Shown here in pieces: positions 13,329-24,073 of a stretch of DNA of 64,000 nucleotides. Positions within the stretch are counted from its first letter, which is position 1. Each line of letters starts with the position of its first letter. Position numbers and translations under genes: made by a program. This DNA comes from Drosophila miranda (lineage: Eukaryota > Arthropoda > Insecta > Diptera > Drosophilidae). Below the pieces are notes generated by a model. The model had not been told where the DNA came from, did no database searches, and worked only from the letters and a program-made list of their open reading frames with translations. The DNA lies in the NCBI RefSeq assembly GCF_003369915.1, contig NC_046676.1:12134001-12198000 (forward strand), read 5' to 3'.

Positions 13329-13499
13329 CTGAACCGCAGCATTACCGCCGCGACCGAAGGAGCCGCGCAGCAGGCCGAAGGGAAAAATGCTTCCATAGCC
13401 GCTGGTACTGGCCACCGGTGCAGGCGGAGAGCCCGGATTGAGGGGCGACATCTCCGAGTAGGCCCGCCCCACCTCGTGCAATTTGGGTGTGCGCTTCAT
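13329..13499 (-). CDS. Kidins220: Alternative first coding exon of Kidins220 (distal)
   Basis: A 57-codon frame starts with ATG at 13499 (M-K-R-T-P-K) and ends in phase 0 at a CAG|GTGGGT donor (13327-13328). It could join in frame to the 7883-8017 exon. The peptide is rich in Ser, Pro and Gly with no known domain. A pyrimidine tract (TC)n lies just upstream at 13507-13530. Phase agreement with two other candidate first exons supports it, but it is unverified. Confidence 0.45.
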
Positions 13500-16138
13500 T
13501 CCGGCTCTTTCTCTCTCTCTCTCTCTCTATTGGCAACCTGGAACCACCTCCAATACCACGGGAGTGGAGTGTGTAACTCTTTTAGTACACTTTTATTATC
13601 AGTTTACAGCGTGTCACTGGACTTAAGCCCCGGGCCAAATATTTACTCGCGACTATCGTTTCCCGTTTTGGGGCCGCCCAGACGGAGACAGAGACACCAC
13701 AGCACTGAGGAGCATCTCCCCGGAACGATTCTGATTCGTCTGTGATTACGGATTACGGGTATGTGTATAGGTAAACACGTAGTATATTGTTTAGCTTTAG
13801 AGAAATGCAAATTGCCCGACTATAATCTATCTGGAATATAAAAGCGGCGATTAGTCGGTGAGTGGAGCGCACGCGGCGCACTCTGCTGGAAAACTAACTG
13901 TAACCGATGGCGCAGAAAGAGAGAAACAACAGCAACAACAGCAACAACTTTCGCACACACTCTCTTTCGCGCTCTCTCGCCCTCTCTCGTGGCTTTCCTT
14001 CACTTTTTGTTTTTTTATTTTGTTTTTGATAAAATGAGAAATTGCAACCCAAAATAATACCGTTTATTAACAACGTGTGCGTGTGTTCGTGGGAACTTGA
14101 GTGGGTGTGTGTGTGTGTGTGGGTGTGCACAGACAGACACGTGATGCGGGAATGTAGGGTAATGTCAAAATGGAAACAAAAACTAAGACAAGGCTGTGTT
14201 TGGGCATGCCGAAGTGTTTCATACGCTTTCTGGAGGAATATACACAAATGGAATCTAATAACAGAGTGTTCACCGAGTTAACAACTCGTATTCTATACGA
14301 TTGTGATATTTAGTGGAATATGCTTCCTTGAGAATGCGTCTTCGGAGATCTGAATGGTGATCATTCTCTTTAGAGCACCTTGGAATCTAAGTTCTCCTTT
14401 TGCATCATTTCACTCACTTGTTCTTTAGATATGCGGCCCTCGTCATTTGATGGCCCTATCGGACGCATTTCCATGAAATGCGAAATGGAGTAGACCGGAA
14501 CACTCTCCACCATGTTGTACACTTTACAATGCTTTTCAATGAAATTTTGAAGCTTAGCTTGGATTTTACTGGCCAAGATTCTGCGTCAGGTAACGACCCG
14601 ATATGAAAACAAACTGAGGCCCAGGCGATGGCGTTCAATCATTGGCAAGAAGCGTCTGATTTGACATCGTTTATCAGGCAAATTAGCGTCGATTTGTGAT
14701 ACAGTGAATTAGAAGATTTCAATTACCTTTACAGATTTGGAGTCCATTGCTTGGCATGGAAAAATTATAGATACGAATATAATCGGCACAAATTAACACT
14801 TGACAGCTGATGAGCATTCAATAAGTGACGAGCGGCAACTTAATGATGATCGAGAACGCAATGCACTGAAAGATATTATATTTCGATTGCTTGGATTCGA
14901 GTGTCAAGCTTACTGCCAGCCTTTCGGGTGAAGTGCACGATAACGGGAGAGATAAAGAATGTCTTACTGCAGAGCACTACGATATTAATATACTCTTCAA
15001 TTATGACAGATTACAAATAAAGCAAGTAAGAATGCTATAGTGGATAAAGGAAAAGAACTACTTCCTGTCTAAAGACATTTAATTGGCGAATAGTGACAAA
15101 AACTAGAAGAAAACACATATTGGAATAGACCCGAGAATATTATAAAAATAAATACGAGTCTGTGTGGGTATACAGTAGATGATTCTGCAAGTTCTAGGTC
15201 TTTAAATATATTTATGTAAACTACTTATTATACACATACATATGCACATATTCGAATATGTATACTATAGTCAAGAACAATACCAAACGGGATATACATA
15301 TGTATTCTAGCGAACTAATTAAGAGTCTGACTGAATGATTCTACAGATCTCAGTAGGAGTGTGCAAATTAATTAGCACTTTGGGCGACAGCACACTACAG
15401 CTATGATAATTACCAGAATTCTGGTGTCTACAAACGAAATTATACGAAATATTATTTATAACCATTACGGCAAATGCTGGACATCTTTGAGGGATTCTTA
15501 CTTATGCTCAGTCCACGCAATGTAGGGGTACTCGGGCTCACCTGTTGAATGAATCTCGTTGCAGAGCAGTGTGTCGTTGTTTCTCAGTCTCAAAGTGTCG
15601 CGATTTGTGCAGGATCAGACTTGAATGAAAACAGGCGTCATTTGGGTGGGGGGCACAGCTGAGCGCACGTGTATCTGTATCTTCAGCGCCCTTACATATG
15701 TACGTTTGTGTATGTAATGAACGCGTGCAGAGGAGTGTCTGTGTCTGTGTGTGTTGATGGCAAACTGAAACGTCGATAAAATATTTGTTCACAGCACAAA
15801 GAACTTTTTGGGTGTTGAAATAGTACGTCTGCGAGTGATATTTTCGTATACTTTTCAATGCATTCACAAACTTATATTAGGTTAAACAAGGTGTCACGAA
15901 GAGAAACTAATTTGCTTAAAAACGACTCCTTCACAGCACGACTTTTGTGTGTGTTTTGATAACGAATTCGCACTTTTTGGTTAGTAAATACTTGACATAC
16001 AGATGGACAGGGAGTATTACACAATCTCACAGGATGCTTTCTTTGGTTTTGTAACCAGCTTAAGCCATTTAATTCGTTTTTTGGGACATTATATCGCGAC
16101 ACCGACGTCAGCTGCTGCTGGCTTGTTTTTTATACAAA
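13500..16138. other. Non-coding region upstream of Kidins220
   Basis: Holds the presumed distal promoter of Kidins220, a (TC)n tract at 13507-13530, a (GT)n tract at 14105-14125 and AT-rich sequence. The only protein-like stretch is at 14370-14580 and is listed separately. The remainder shows no convincing gene. Confidence 0.4.
14370..14580 (-). CDS. Unrecognised putative exon, about 70 codons
   Basis: On the minus strand an open frame runs from a CAG acceptor-like site (14581-14583) to a stop at 14370. It encodes a protein-like sequence with I-Q-A-K-L-Q-N-F-I-E-K-H and a C-terminal E-Q-V-S-E-M-M-Q-K-E-N-L. I do not recognise the family. The frame has a TGA four codons upstream of its first full codon, and the one nearby small exon I could build (ATG near 14750, donor near 14725) joins in the wrong phase. 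It may be the last exon of a small gene, a decayed gene or a chance frame. Confidence 0.2.
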
Positions 16139-16194
16139 AAAAATTGAATGTAAGTGTTGGGCAGCTATGAAAGTCAGAGCTAAAGGTCTTAGCC

Positions 16195-17000
16195 AACACT
16201 GTTCAACGGAATAACTATTTTCGTTTTTTTTGTTTGACCGTTTTCGCTAAAACCTCTTTTTACGCAAAATGCAATGCAAGTGTTAAAAATAAACCAGTCA
16301 ATTAGAAAATAGGTTCATTATTCGGACAGAATTATGTGGGCATGGCTAAATGTTCTATCTAGCTAGTAATATTCAATGGAATATCAAAAACGAGGAATAT
16401 GTAAAATAGAACTTGAATTCGTCAGTATATTTACGGTATATTTTGAAAATGAGGTGGTATGCAATCCATGCAAACATACCCTGGGGGAAATGGATGTTAT
16501 AGAATTGAGAAAATGTTTGTCTTCCAAGGCTCAGTAGGTATCAGGATCGAGATAAATATATACAAGATACTAATAATACACATGAATAAGTCAAAAACAT
16601 ATCAATTTGAGAAAAGGTCTTAATAAATTGCGTTTGATCTACATATAAAATTAAAGAAATAGGGCGCCCAAAGCCCTATACACGATATCATGTCTTCAAA
16701 TACTAGCAACATTGCGACTGTTTTTTTTGTTTAACTATTTTGTTTAAACCCTGTTTTAGTCAAAATACAATAAAAGCAAGGACTAAAAACTAACCAATTG
16801 TGTAGAAAATTTATTCATCAATGGGCTAAAATTATGTGGGCACGGCTTAATGTTCTATATAGCTGGTAATATTCGACGGAATATCAAAAACGAGAAATAT
16901 GTAAAATAGAACTTGAATTCGTCAGTATATTTACGGTATATTTTGAAAATGAGACGGTATGTTTCGGTATATTTCTGAGGGTCAGACTGATAAATCCGCG
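16195..17000. repeat. Duplicated promoter-flanking repeat (two copies)
   Basis: Two similar segments, about 16195-16475 and 16719-17000, share an AT-rich body and a tail with AGTATATTTACGGTATATTT. The second copy runs into the Motif 1 promoter of the queuosine salvage gene. A third related copy lies at 20355-20571, downstream of Sgf29, and its promoter-proximal tail resumes at 55080-55130 in front of the CPTP gene. A more diverged relative occurs in every cGLR unit (for example 25010-25130). Confidence 0.6.
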
Positions 17001-17009
17001 GTCACACTG
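17000..17009 (+). promoter_or_regulatory. Motif 1 (M1BP) core promoter element of the queuosine salvage gene
   Basis: GGTCACACTG, the Drosophila housekeeping Motif 1, lies 120 bp upstream of the ATG at 17129 within an extended CCGCGGTCACACT. The same extended form precedes RpL29 and the CPTP gene in this window. Confidence 0.75.
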
Positions 17010-17128
17010 TGTGAAAAAGTCAAAATAGATAAATCCGATAACGATCTAGTTTAAACCCGCACTACGATTTGCCGGCAATCTCTTCGCTGATTTTAAAGAT
17101 ACTTTCAAGGTTTATAAGGAATATCAAG

Positions 17129-18227
17129 ATGGTAAGCAAAAGCCTAAGCCCACGAGAATCTGGAGCTCACATCGTGCGGCATGCCAAGCACGTTCGAGTG
17201 CTGCCTGAAGGCATCGAAAAGCTGTCCAAGGAGATTCTGGACGGCCTCCAGAGCAAGCGCATAGGAGTGGAGAACTTTTCGCAGCATGAGCTGCATCCAA
17301 ATCCGGACGATAGCAAGCCTGAAGCATATTCAGGAGCCGCCGACTGGGTTTTTGTCTTGGATACCCTGAACTTTTGCTTCTGGACACCGAGTGCGTAATT
17401 TTGGCATCACATGAAATGATCTCCAACCTAATCTGACTAATCTTTTCATAGATAACTATACCAAATACAAGGTTGATGGCTACACGGGATACTTTGCCCT
17501 CTGTGCAGCCATTAAAAGGGCCATCGCTGACGGCTTAAATGTGACGAATGCCAAGTTCTACTCGGAAATCGACATGAAGACGGTGGAACATATATTCCGA
17601 TCGGACGACGGCGAGACCAAGATACCGCTGATCCAGAAACGGCTCGACTGTCTCCATGAAGTGGGCAACAGCCTGCTAAAGAAGTACGATGGCCGCTTCG
17701 AGAATGTGATCAAGGCAGCCGACAAATCGGCTGTGCGTCTGCTAGAGCTGATTGTCGAGGAATTCCCGTGCTTCCGGGACCAGGCAGACTTTGCGGGAAA
17801 CCGCGTTTCGATCCTGAAACGGGCTCAGATACTTGTCGGCGATATCTGGTCCTGTTACAGGGGCAAGGGTCTGGGCTTTTTCCACGACATCGATCAGATC
17901 ACCATGTTCGCAGACTACCGTATTCCACAGGTGCTGGTGCACTTCGGCAGCTTGCAGTACACGCCGGAATTGCTAGAGGTGCTCAAATCGGATACAATTC
18001 TTGAGAACGGAGATCCAATGGAGGTGGAGATACGCGGAGCATCGATATACATAATCGAGCAGGTCAGGGATGAGGTGATGAAAACCTTGAAGGAAGACCA
18101 TCCAGAAATCTCTCCCGACAACGTGAATTCTGTTGTGATTGACCAGTACCTCTGGGACTACAGACGCCAGTATCAGGCGGACTTGGAACATATCCCATTC
18201 CACAAAGTCTTGAGCATTTACTATTAA
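17129..18227 (+). CDS. Qng1: Queuosine salvage protein (DUF2419/QNG1 family)
   Basis: Nucleoside glycohydrolase-type enzyme that releases queuine from queuosine-5'-monophosphate so it can be reinserted into tRNA. Exons 17129-17390 and 17452-18227 join through a 61-bp intron in phase 1 to give 345 aa, against 341 in human. Family landmarks seen are N-W/D-W-V-F-V-x-D-T-L-N-F near residue 75, Y-x-G-Y-F-A-L-C-A-A after the splice, R-A-Q-I-L-V-x-D, M-F-A-D-Y-R-I-P-Q-V-L, E-V-E-I-R-G-A-S, and the C-terminal I-P-F-H-K-V and Y-Y. The start chosen follows the Motif 1 promoter; an upstream in-frame ATG at 17069 would add 20 residues unlike the family. The gene is convergent with RpL29, with about 100 bp between stops. 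Confidence 0.93.
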
Positions 18228-18331
18228 CTATCAACTTGGCCACGAAAAACATGTTGGCGCATACGTTAAATTGATTTCCTTTAATTAAACAACAGGCTCT
18301 CTTCTAACCAAGACCGGATGTTGTCTGGAAT

Positions 18332-18631
18332 CTACAAAGTAATGGGCTTGGGCTTGCCCTGCTGCGAGGCGATGCGTTCGTTGTATTTCTTCACCGACTC
18401 CTCGCGGGACAGGTTACCTTTGCGTGCGTACCGCTGGTTGATCAGGAACTTGACATCCATCTGTTCAAAAAGATAAGCCGGGTTAGGATATGTGCTCGCA
18501 TATAAAATAAACCAATTCTGTTTACTTACGCCCATGGTAGACTCGTGGCGCTTACGCATAGGGCGCTTGATGCCATTGCGATGGGCCTTCTTGTTCTGGT
18601 TGTGGTTTGTGTGATTCTTTGACTTGGCCAT
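18332..18631 (-). CDS. RpL29: 60S ribosomal protein L29
   Basis: Small basic cytosolic ribosomal protein of the large subunit. Exons 18530-18631 and 18332-18460, joined by a 69-bp GT-AG intron, give 76 aa, the usual Drosophila length. It begins [12 protein letters not shown] and contains the [13 protein letters not shown] block typical of L29. The intron contains no in-frame stop, so an unspliced reading adds about 23 spurious residues. Upstream on the minus strand are a Motif 1 box and a polypyrimidine initiator, as expected for a ribosomal protein gene. A short 5' UTR intron, with its acceptor just before the ATG, is likely. Confidence 0.96.
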   Translation of the reverse strand: MAKSKNHTNHNQNKKAHRNGIKRPMRKRHESTMGVSKQNWFILYASTYPNPAYLFEQMDVKFLINQRYARKGNLSREESVKKYNERIASQQGKPKPITL

Positions 18632-18844
18632 CTCAAACTATGTTTCCAACGCAAATATCCGAGCATCCAGGGGTTAGCGGAGCATGAAAACAAAAAATAT
18701 TCCACATTACAAATACTTCAAGGCAAGGGAAACACATTATCACTCCCAGATCTGGTCGATTTATTGCGAAAATCAACGCTTTTCCGGATTTATTATTGAC
18801 ACAATTTCTGTTGCAACCTACGTTTTTGACACTTCAGCGGAAAA

Positions 18845-18863
18845 GAAACGGAATAGTGTGACC
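18845..18863 (-). promoter_or_regulatory. RpL29 promoter: Motif 1 and TCT initiator
   Basis: On the minus strand GGTCACACTA (18854-18863) is followed about 10 bp downstream by TTTCTTTTCC, a good match to the ribosomal-protein TCT initiator, with the C+1 at about 18845. Confidence 0.7.
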
Positions 18864-19084
18864 GCGGATTTGTCGAGAAGAAATATACGGTCCGACCCTT
18901 AGCCCACTTAAGCCTCCTTTATTTAAATAGGATAACAGCTTGTGTTTAAGGGCGGAAAATGGCCATGTATGTAATTTCTTAGTGCAGATCTATCCTAACT
19001 AGATAGAAACCTCAACCCTAAATATATAATTTTATCAGATTGACTAGGACCAGAAGATTTTGCCGCCAACAATAATATAAATGC

Positions 19085-19140
19085 TACATCGATATTTTGG
19101 CATGCGATAGTTACGCATCGACGCGTTTCAGACGATACTT
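19085..19140 (+). promoter_or_regulatory. Sgf29 promoter region with DRE-like site
   Basis: ATCGATAT near 19089 resembles the core of a DREF element and lies about 100 bp upstream of the Sgf29 ATG. The match is partial and no other core element is clear. Confidence 0.35.
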
Positions 19141-19189
19141 TTTGTTTGTTTACAAAAATTGACAATTGAAAATAAAAATTATTAACAAA

Positions 19190-20241
19190 ATGCCACTAAC
19201 TGCAGAGAGTGCAGCTCAGCAGATTCAGGTAAGCCAAGATAATGACAGAAAGTAATAAAATTAACTTGATGCATCTCCCGTAGGATCGCCTAAAAGATAT
19301 TCAACAACAGATTCACATTGTTGATGAGGAGCGCCGCCGGGCAGAGAACTCCATCTCAACTCTTGTACGTTCCCTTCAGACAAACAATGCAAAGGTGAAA
19401 CCCCTGCTGAAGGCCAGCATGTTGGAGACCTCGCAGGAGGAGGCCACCATAAGAGCAGCTCTAGCCAAAATCCACGAGATTCGGAGCATTCGCAACGAAC
19501 GTCGCATTCAGGGTGAGTTCAAGCGAATATGATACCATGTTTCTGGTTCTAAATCACGCCTTCACACAGCTCGGAATGCTGGCAACAAAGAAGCCATTCG
19601 TCGAGGAGCACTCATGAAAATGGTGCAGCTCTCTGCCCAAACTTTGCCTTTGTTTGTGAGCAAACCAGGCGAACGGGCTCCAGCCTTGTGTGGAGCAATT
19701 CCAGCCGAGGGAAACTACGTGGCCAAGGTGAGTCAGTCCTTTATTGAGAAGGGAATGGAATGTTTTATAGTCTTATTGTCTGTTTTTTTCCCGAAAGGTG
19801 GGCGACAACGTAGCCGCTTTGGCAAAGGGCATCGATGAAGAGGAGAACTGGATACTGGCGGAGGTGGTTCAGTTTTTGCATCGCCAAAATAAGTACGATG
19901 TGATTGACATTGATGAAGAGCAAAAGGATCGCCATGTTCTTAGCAAAAGGAAAGTTATTCCGCTGCCCCTGATGCGTGCCAATCCTGAGACTGATGGTCA
20001 CGCTCTGTTTCCCAAGGACACTGTAGTGATGGCGTTGTATCCACAAACAACCTGTTTCTACAAAGCCATTGTCCACCGCCTGCCTGCGACTGCCACAGAA
20101 GAGTATGATGTTCTCTTCGAGGACTCGTCCTATATGAACGGCTATGCGGAGCCTCTGCCCGTAGCCCAGCGATATGTCATCGCGTATCGTCCTACGAAGA
20201 AAGGCGCTGGCAGCGGCAGCGGTAATCTCTCATCGGCATAA
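19190..20241 (+). CDS. Sgf29: SAGA-associated factor 29
   Basis: Subunit of the SAGA histone acetyltransferase module; its tandem Tudor domain reads H3K4me2/3. Exons 19190-19228, 19284-19512, 19570-19727 and 19798-20241 give 289 aa. The N-terminal third is a predicted coiled coil (repeated acidic/basic helix D-R-L-K-D-I-Q-Q-Q-I). The SGF29 C-terminal domain covers roughly residues 140-285, with V-G-D-N-V-A-A, E-N-W-I-L-A-E-V, Y-D-V-x-D-I-D-E-E, the F-P-K-D-T-V-V-M-A-L-Y-P strand and T-C-F-Y-K-A aromatic region, and Y-D-V-L-F-E-D. All introns are short and in phase. The right-hand neighbour should be CPTP, but the repeat array now intervenes. Confidence 0.95.
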
Positions 20242-20571
20242 ACGTAATTTTTCCGTAGCTTATATACAAATAAATATAAATTAAATGCAAAGATTCTGGA
20301 ATTTGAATTTCCGTATATTGTGACCAGGTCTTAAAAATACTTGTGTCAATTTCATCAAACTATTCAATTTAATGTTCAACGGTATATAGAAATCCAATAA
20401 AAGCAAGTACTAAGAATAGGCCAGTCATTGATTCATTAATCCTTTAAAACTATGTGGGCATGGCTAAATATTCTATATAGCTGGGAATATTCGACAGAAT
20501 ATCAAAATTGAGGAATATGTATAATAGAACTTGAGCTCGTCAGTATATTTACGGTATATTTTTAAAGTAAG
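20242..20571. other. Sgf29 3' flank with truncated promoter repeat
   Basis: Contains a polyadenylation-type AATAAA run near 20270. From about 20355 there is a third copy of the promoter-flanking repeat, cut off at 20571 where the insertion begins. The missing tail of that repeat is found at 55080-55130. Confidence 0.65.
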
Positions 20572-20862
20572 ACCACTAACCATACAGTATATAGATGTGC
20601 CAGTTCATACAACGAAAGCGTCACACACTGGCTAGCGCGTTCAGTACCCCAGAGTGACGTCATCATGAGAGAGAGAGCGCAGAGAGAACATCTTTGCATT
20701 TGTTAGTACACACGCAATATGTTTCGACAAAAATATGTGCTTGTATGCTTTTTCAGATTTTTTGAACTCTCTCAGGTCTGGTTCTGTTATGCCACCAGCA
20801 TGTTTTAGTGTATGGGTGGGTGCACATGCATTCTCACGTACTTTGCGTGTGTGTGTTTAGTA

Positions 20863-22379
20863 TTGCTGGCCGCTAGAACTGAAATTTGAGTTTGGTTCTT
20901 GTCTTGGGTCTTTTGATGAGCTGACCTACCGCCACAAAATAAATGAAGAATGGGCAGGGGGTGGGGGTATGGTACACTAGGGCGCGGGAAATGAAATAAA
21001 AGCTGTTATTTGTTTGATTTATACCACAAAATATAAAATATAACAATAATATAATTACACATTTATTTCCTTATTTTAAACAGTTTGATTATAAATTATA
21101 AAAATTATGTAAACGCCGTCGGTTCTCGACCTTATAAATAGAGGATATACCTTAAGAATGTTCATACATGTAACTACATACAATGTATACGTAAATACAT
21201 ACAGTGCCGCTCAACTGAATAGGTTCAACAATTTTCAAAAGTCAAACCGCTATATCTTTTGAACCAACTTACCGATTTATATGAAATAATTTTTTTTGCA
21301 TAGATTGATTCATTATTAATATAGCAAGAAAGTTTCCAGAACACGTTTTTAAAGGCTATTTATTAATTTTTTCAAAAACATTACAAACGAGGGGGAACGT
21401 TGTGAGTTGCTGCGGACACCGCAACTCTACAGTTATACCCGATACTAAGTCAGTATGGCTCTCCTCCGGCAGACGCCGCTAATATTAAACGACACGACAA
21501 AGAGTGCGTGCGAGAGAGACAGAAAATCAGTCTGAGCGTGACGTCGCGCGCTGCGTAGCCAGTGCAAATTGATTTGTTCCTTTTGGCTACAAAAGTTATA
21601 TGATCTGATCCAGATTCAGCAATCGGATATATATGGTCGTTATCTATGATTCTGCGTTTTTGGTTTTCTCGTATCTTTAAAATTGTGGATGCCACAGATT
21701 TTCGTCCTTTGTGGGGGCGGAAGTGGGCGGGGCGAAGTTTTGAAATATTCTTGTATATACTGTATATATAAAATATCTTATGTACATACATATGTACATA
21801 AATATTAAAGTTTATTACATTCGTATATTGCATGAGTGTTTTCAAAATTACTGTTGTCTTAATGTTGTCTTTATAATTGAATTAGAAAATTTATGGGTAT
21901 TGTCCATGAGAGTATACAAGGTGCGACCGGCATCTAAATTTTTGCTTTGCAGATTCCCGTCGGAAAGAGCGCGATTGACAATTGATTTGAAATATATGTA
22001 AAACCAATTCCATTTATATTTATGCATATTTATTTAAGTATATATATATATATTTTTTCTTATATTGTATATTTAGATACATCATTGTTTTAGTTATAAT
22101 AAACAAAAAAGTCGAGAACCGACGGCGTTTGCATAATTTTTATAATTTATAATAAACCTGTTTAAAATAAGGAAATAAATGTGTAATTATATTATTGTAA
22201 TATTTTATATTTTGTGGTATAAATCAGACAAATAACAGCTTTTATTTCATTTCCCGCGCCCTAGTGTACCATACCCCCACCCCCTGCCCATTCTTCATTT
22301 ATTTTGTGGCGGTAGGTCAGTCCATCAAAAGACCCAAGACAAGAACCAAACTCAAATTTCAGTTCTAGCGGCCAGCAAT
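20863..22379. repeat. Inverted arms within each unit
   Basis: 20863-21130 and 22111-22379 are inverted copies of about 268 bp around a 980-bp centre filled by the Tc1-like and DINE-1 fragments. The outer part of the left arm (20572-20862) has its partner only at the far right, 54790-55079. Long inverted arms with little coding content suggest a foldback or Galileo-like element; the family name is a guess. Confidence 0.6.
21202..21390. mobile_element. Tc1-like element end (solo fragment)
   Basis: Begins TACAGTGCCGCTCAACTGAA, resembling the CAGTGCCGCTCAA ends of Tc1-family transposons, and is cut off by DINE-1 sequence at about 21388. It is repeated in every unit at the equivalent position (near 26255, 31878, 37084, 42408 and 48030). 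No transposase is visible. Confidence 0.4.
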
Positions 22380-22888
22380 GCTAAACACGCCTCACCTCGT
22401 GTTAATATACTTTGGGGGCACACTCTCTAACTATCTCTCTCTCTCTCTATTTCACGAATAGAAAAAGAAAGATCTCTTTTCAATGTGCAAGTTCGAATAG
22501 AAAAAGATCTGAAAGCCTGTACTCGTTTTTTAAGTCTGCAAATGCTCGTAAGCAATAATTTTTATTTTTGCTGAGCTTACAAATTCTCCTTAGCCAATTC
22601 TGGGTATCCATTAACTGATTTTCAAATGCTAAAAGCACCATTAGAAGCCCGTACTCTCAACTTTCCTTGAAAAAAACAGAACACAAGCATTTCCTGTGAA
22701 TATATGAATTTATTTCAAAATACGAACTTTTTTTCTCGTCTGTTCAAAGCGTTACAATAAAAAATAGGAAATGAAAGCATACAATTTATAGAACATTTTC
22801 TGCCGTTCTAGGGCAAAACTCATGATTAATTCTAGATTTACCATTGGAGAAAATACATAAGTAAGAATCAGCTTGATTACAAAACTTA

Positions 22889-23954
22889 TTACACCTGGAA
22901 AAGTTCAGCGAGCATTTGACCGGAGTCACTTGATCTAATTTTCTGAAGTTTCGCCAATAGGTACTCAGCTGATTCGCGACATTTTTTGAGCTGGTCAGGC
23001 TGCATACGATCAAAAATGTTAAGTCCTGCCGCCCAATAGAATTCCAGTTTTCCATTTTGTAGACAAACTACCAAACAGTTCCACATCTTAATAAAGAGGT
23101 TTGGCAAATCCATTGTCCAGCTAACATTTCCCAGTTCATGCAGCAAGACAGTTTTCATCATATAGCTTGATAGATGGGGAAAATCGGTCTTGTGAGCGTC
23201 GCGCAATCCCTTCATCAGGCGCAGCACATTTTTGAAGTTATACAAATTCTGCGTTATCTCGCGTTCCCAATGCGGGGCACATACGATAAAGATTTTCTCG
23301 TCACTTGATCCAGGTTTCCGTTGCGGTACAGCGAACCATGGGAAACTACGTAAATTTTGGTGTTTGCTGTAAGTGGAAAGCGGCCACTGAGCCCCAGCGA
23401 ACTCGAATGCTGGCACAAAATCGAACTATATGGTCCGCTTCTTCCCCTCAGCTTCAATGGTGTGGGCACATCCGTAGCCCAACGAACTTTTACATTTGAT
23501 TTGAACACCTCATCGAAAGCTTTTCTTAACCAAACTTGAAGATTCTTTCGATTTATGTAATTGCCGTCTACGATAGGATGATTGTAGACATGTGCACGCA
23601 AGAATACGAATCCCTTCTCGTTATTCGTCGGGATGATTAGGAATGGAAATTTCAGCTTCATATGCAAATCAAATTCATCAGGAGTATTCAACTTCACCCT
23701 ATCCAAGTAGCTCCCTAAAAGAAAGCAATGAATACTCATTTGGCTTACCAAACTCAGAAAGGTTTCCGCTAGCCCCATAACCTACCTCCAAGACTTAGGC
23801 CATCAAATGCCTTACGAAAATTATCGTCTGCCAACTTTAGCTTCTCAATCACATGGTTTTGGTTTTCTACAGCATCCTCTGTGTACTTGGAGCGCTGACC
23901 CTCGTCATCAAGCAATTTTTGCAAAATACGGTCCAGTGCTTGGTGAAAGTTCAT
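22889..23954 (-). pseudogene. cGAS-like receptor (Mab-21 nucleotidyltransferase), copy 1, deleted type
   Basis: Exons 23786-23954 and 22889-23714 join by a 71-bp intron in phase 1, which completes the G-G-S nucleotidyltransferase motif. The metal-binding E-F-D follows (P-D-E-F-D-L), as in cGAS and Drosophila cGLR1/2. The C-terminal lobe has M-K-G-L-R-D and L-S-S-Y-M-M-K-T, typical of Mab-21 proteins. Family role: sensing of foreign RNA or DNA and synthesis of cyclic dinucleotides for STING. Two breaks are seen: a 40-bp deletion at 23480/23481 that shifts the frame (995 nt total, not a multiple of three), and a TAG at 23426-23428 in the original frame. As it stands it encodes only the N-terminal lobe plus a foreign tail. 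A functional source gene may lie elsewhere. Confidence 0.88.
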
Positions 23955-24040
23955 GATTAATTATAGATTTAACGTCGGAGAACAGAAGCAAGAATCAAGT
24001 CACAAGTCACATCGACTGCTCGCAGAAAAGGCTGGAAACC

Positions 24041-24073
24041 GAATGAAAGATGACGGAAAGTCCCTTTTTAAAA
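24041..24073 (-). promoter_or_regulatory. Predicted cGLR core promoter with kappaB-like site (copy 1)
   Basis: On the minus strand a TATA-like TTTTAAAA (24066-24073) lies 29 to 22 bp upstream of an initiator TCATTC (A+1 at 24044), the normal spacing. Between them is GGGACTTTCC (24055-24064), a full match to the Rel/NF-kappaB consensus. The ATG follows about 90 bp downstream. The same arrangement is present in the other units, with the kappaB-like site at 29127-29136, 34714-34723, 39662-39671 and 45275-45284. Confidence 0.5.

Noticed and set aside
21450-21845. A 131-codon open frame repeated in each unit
   Set aside because: It runs antisense through DINE-1 3' sequence and simple AT repeats and has no protein-like composition.
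23305-23539. Plus-strand frames opposite the cGLR exon
   Set aside because: Shadows of the minus-strand coding sequence.
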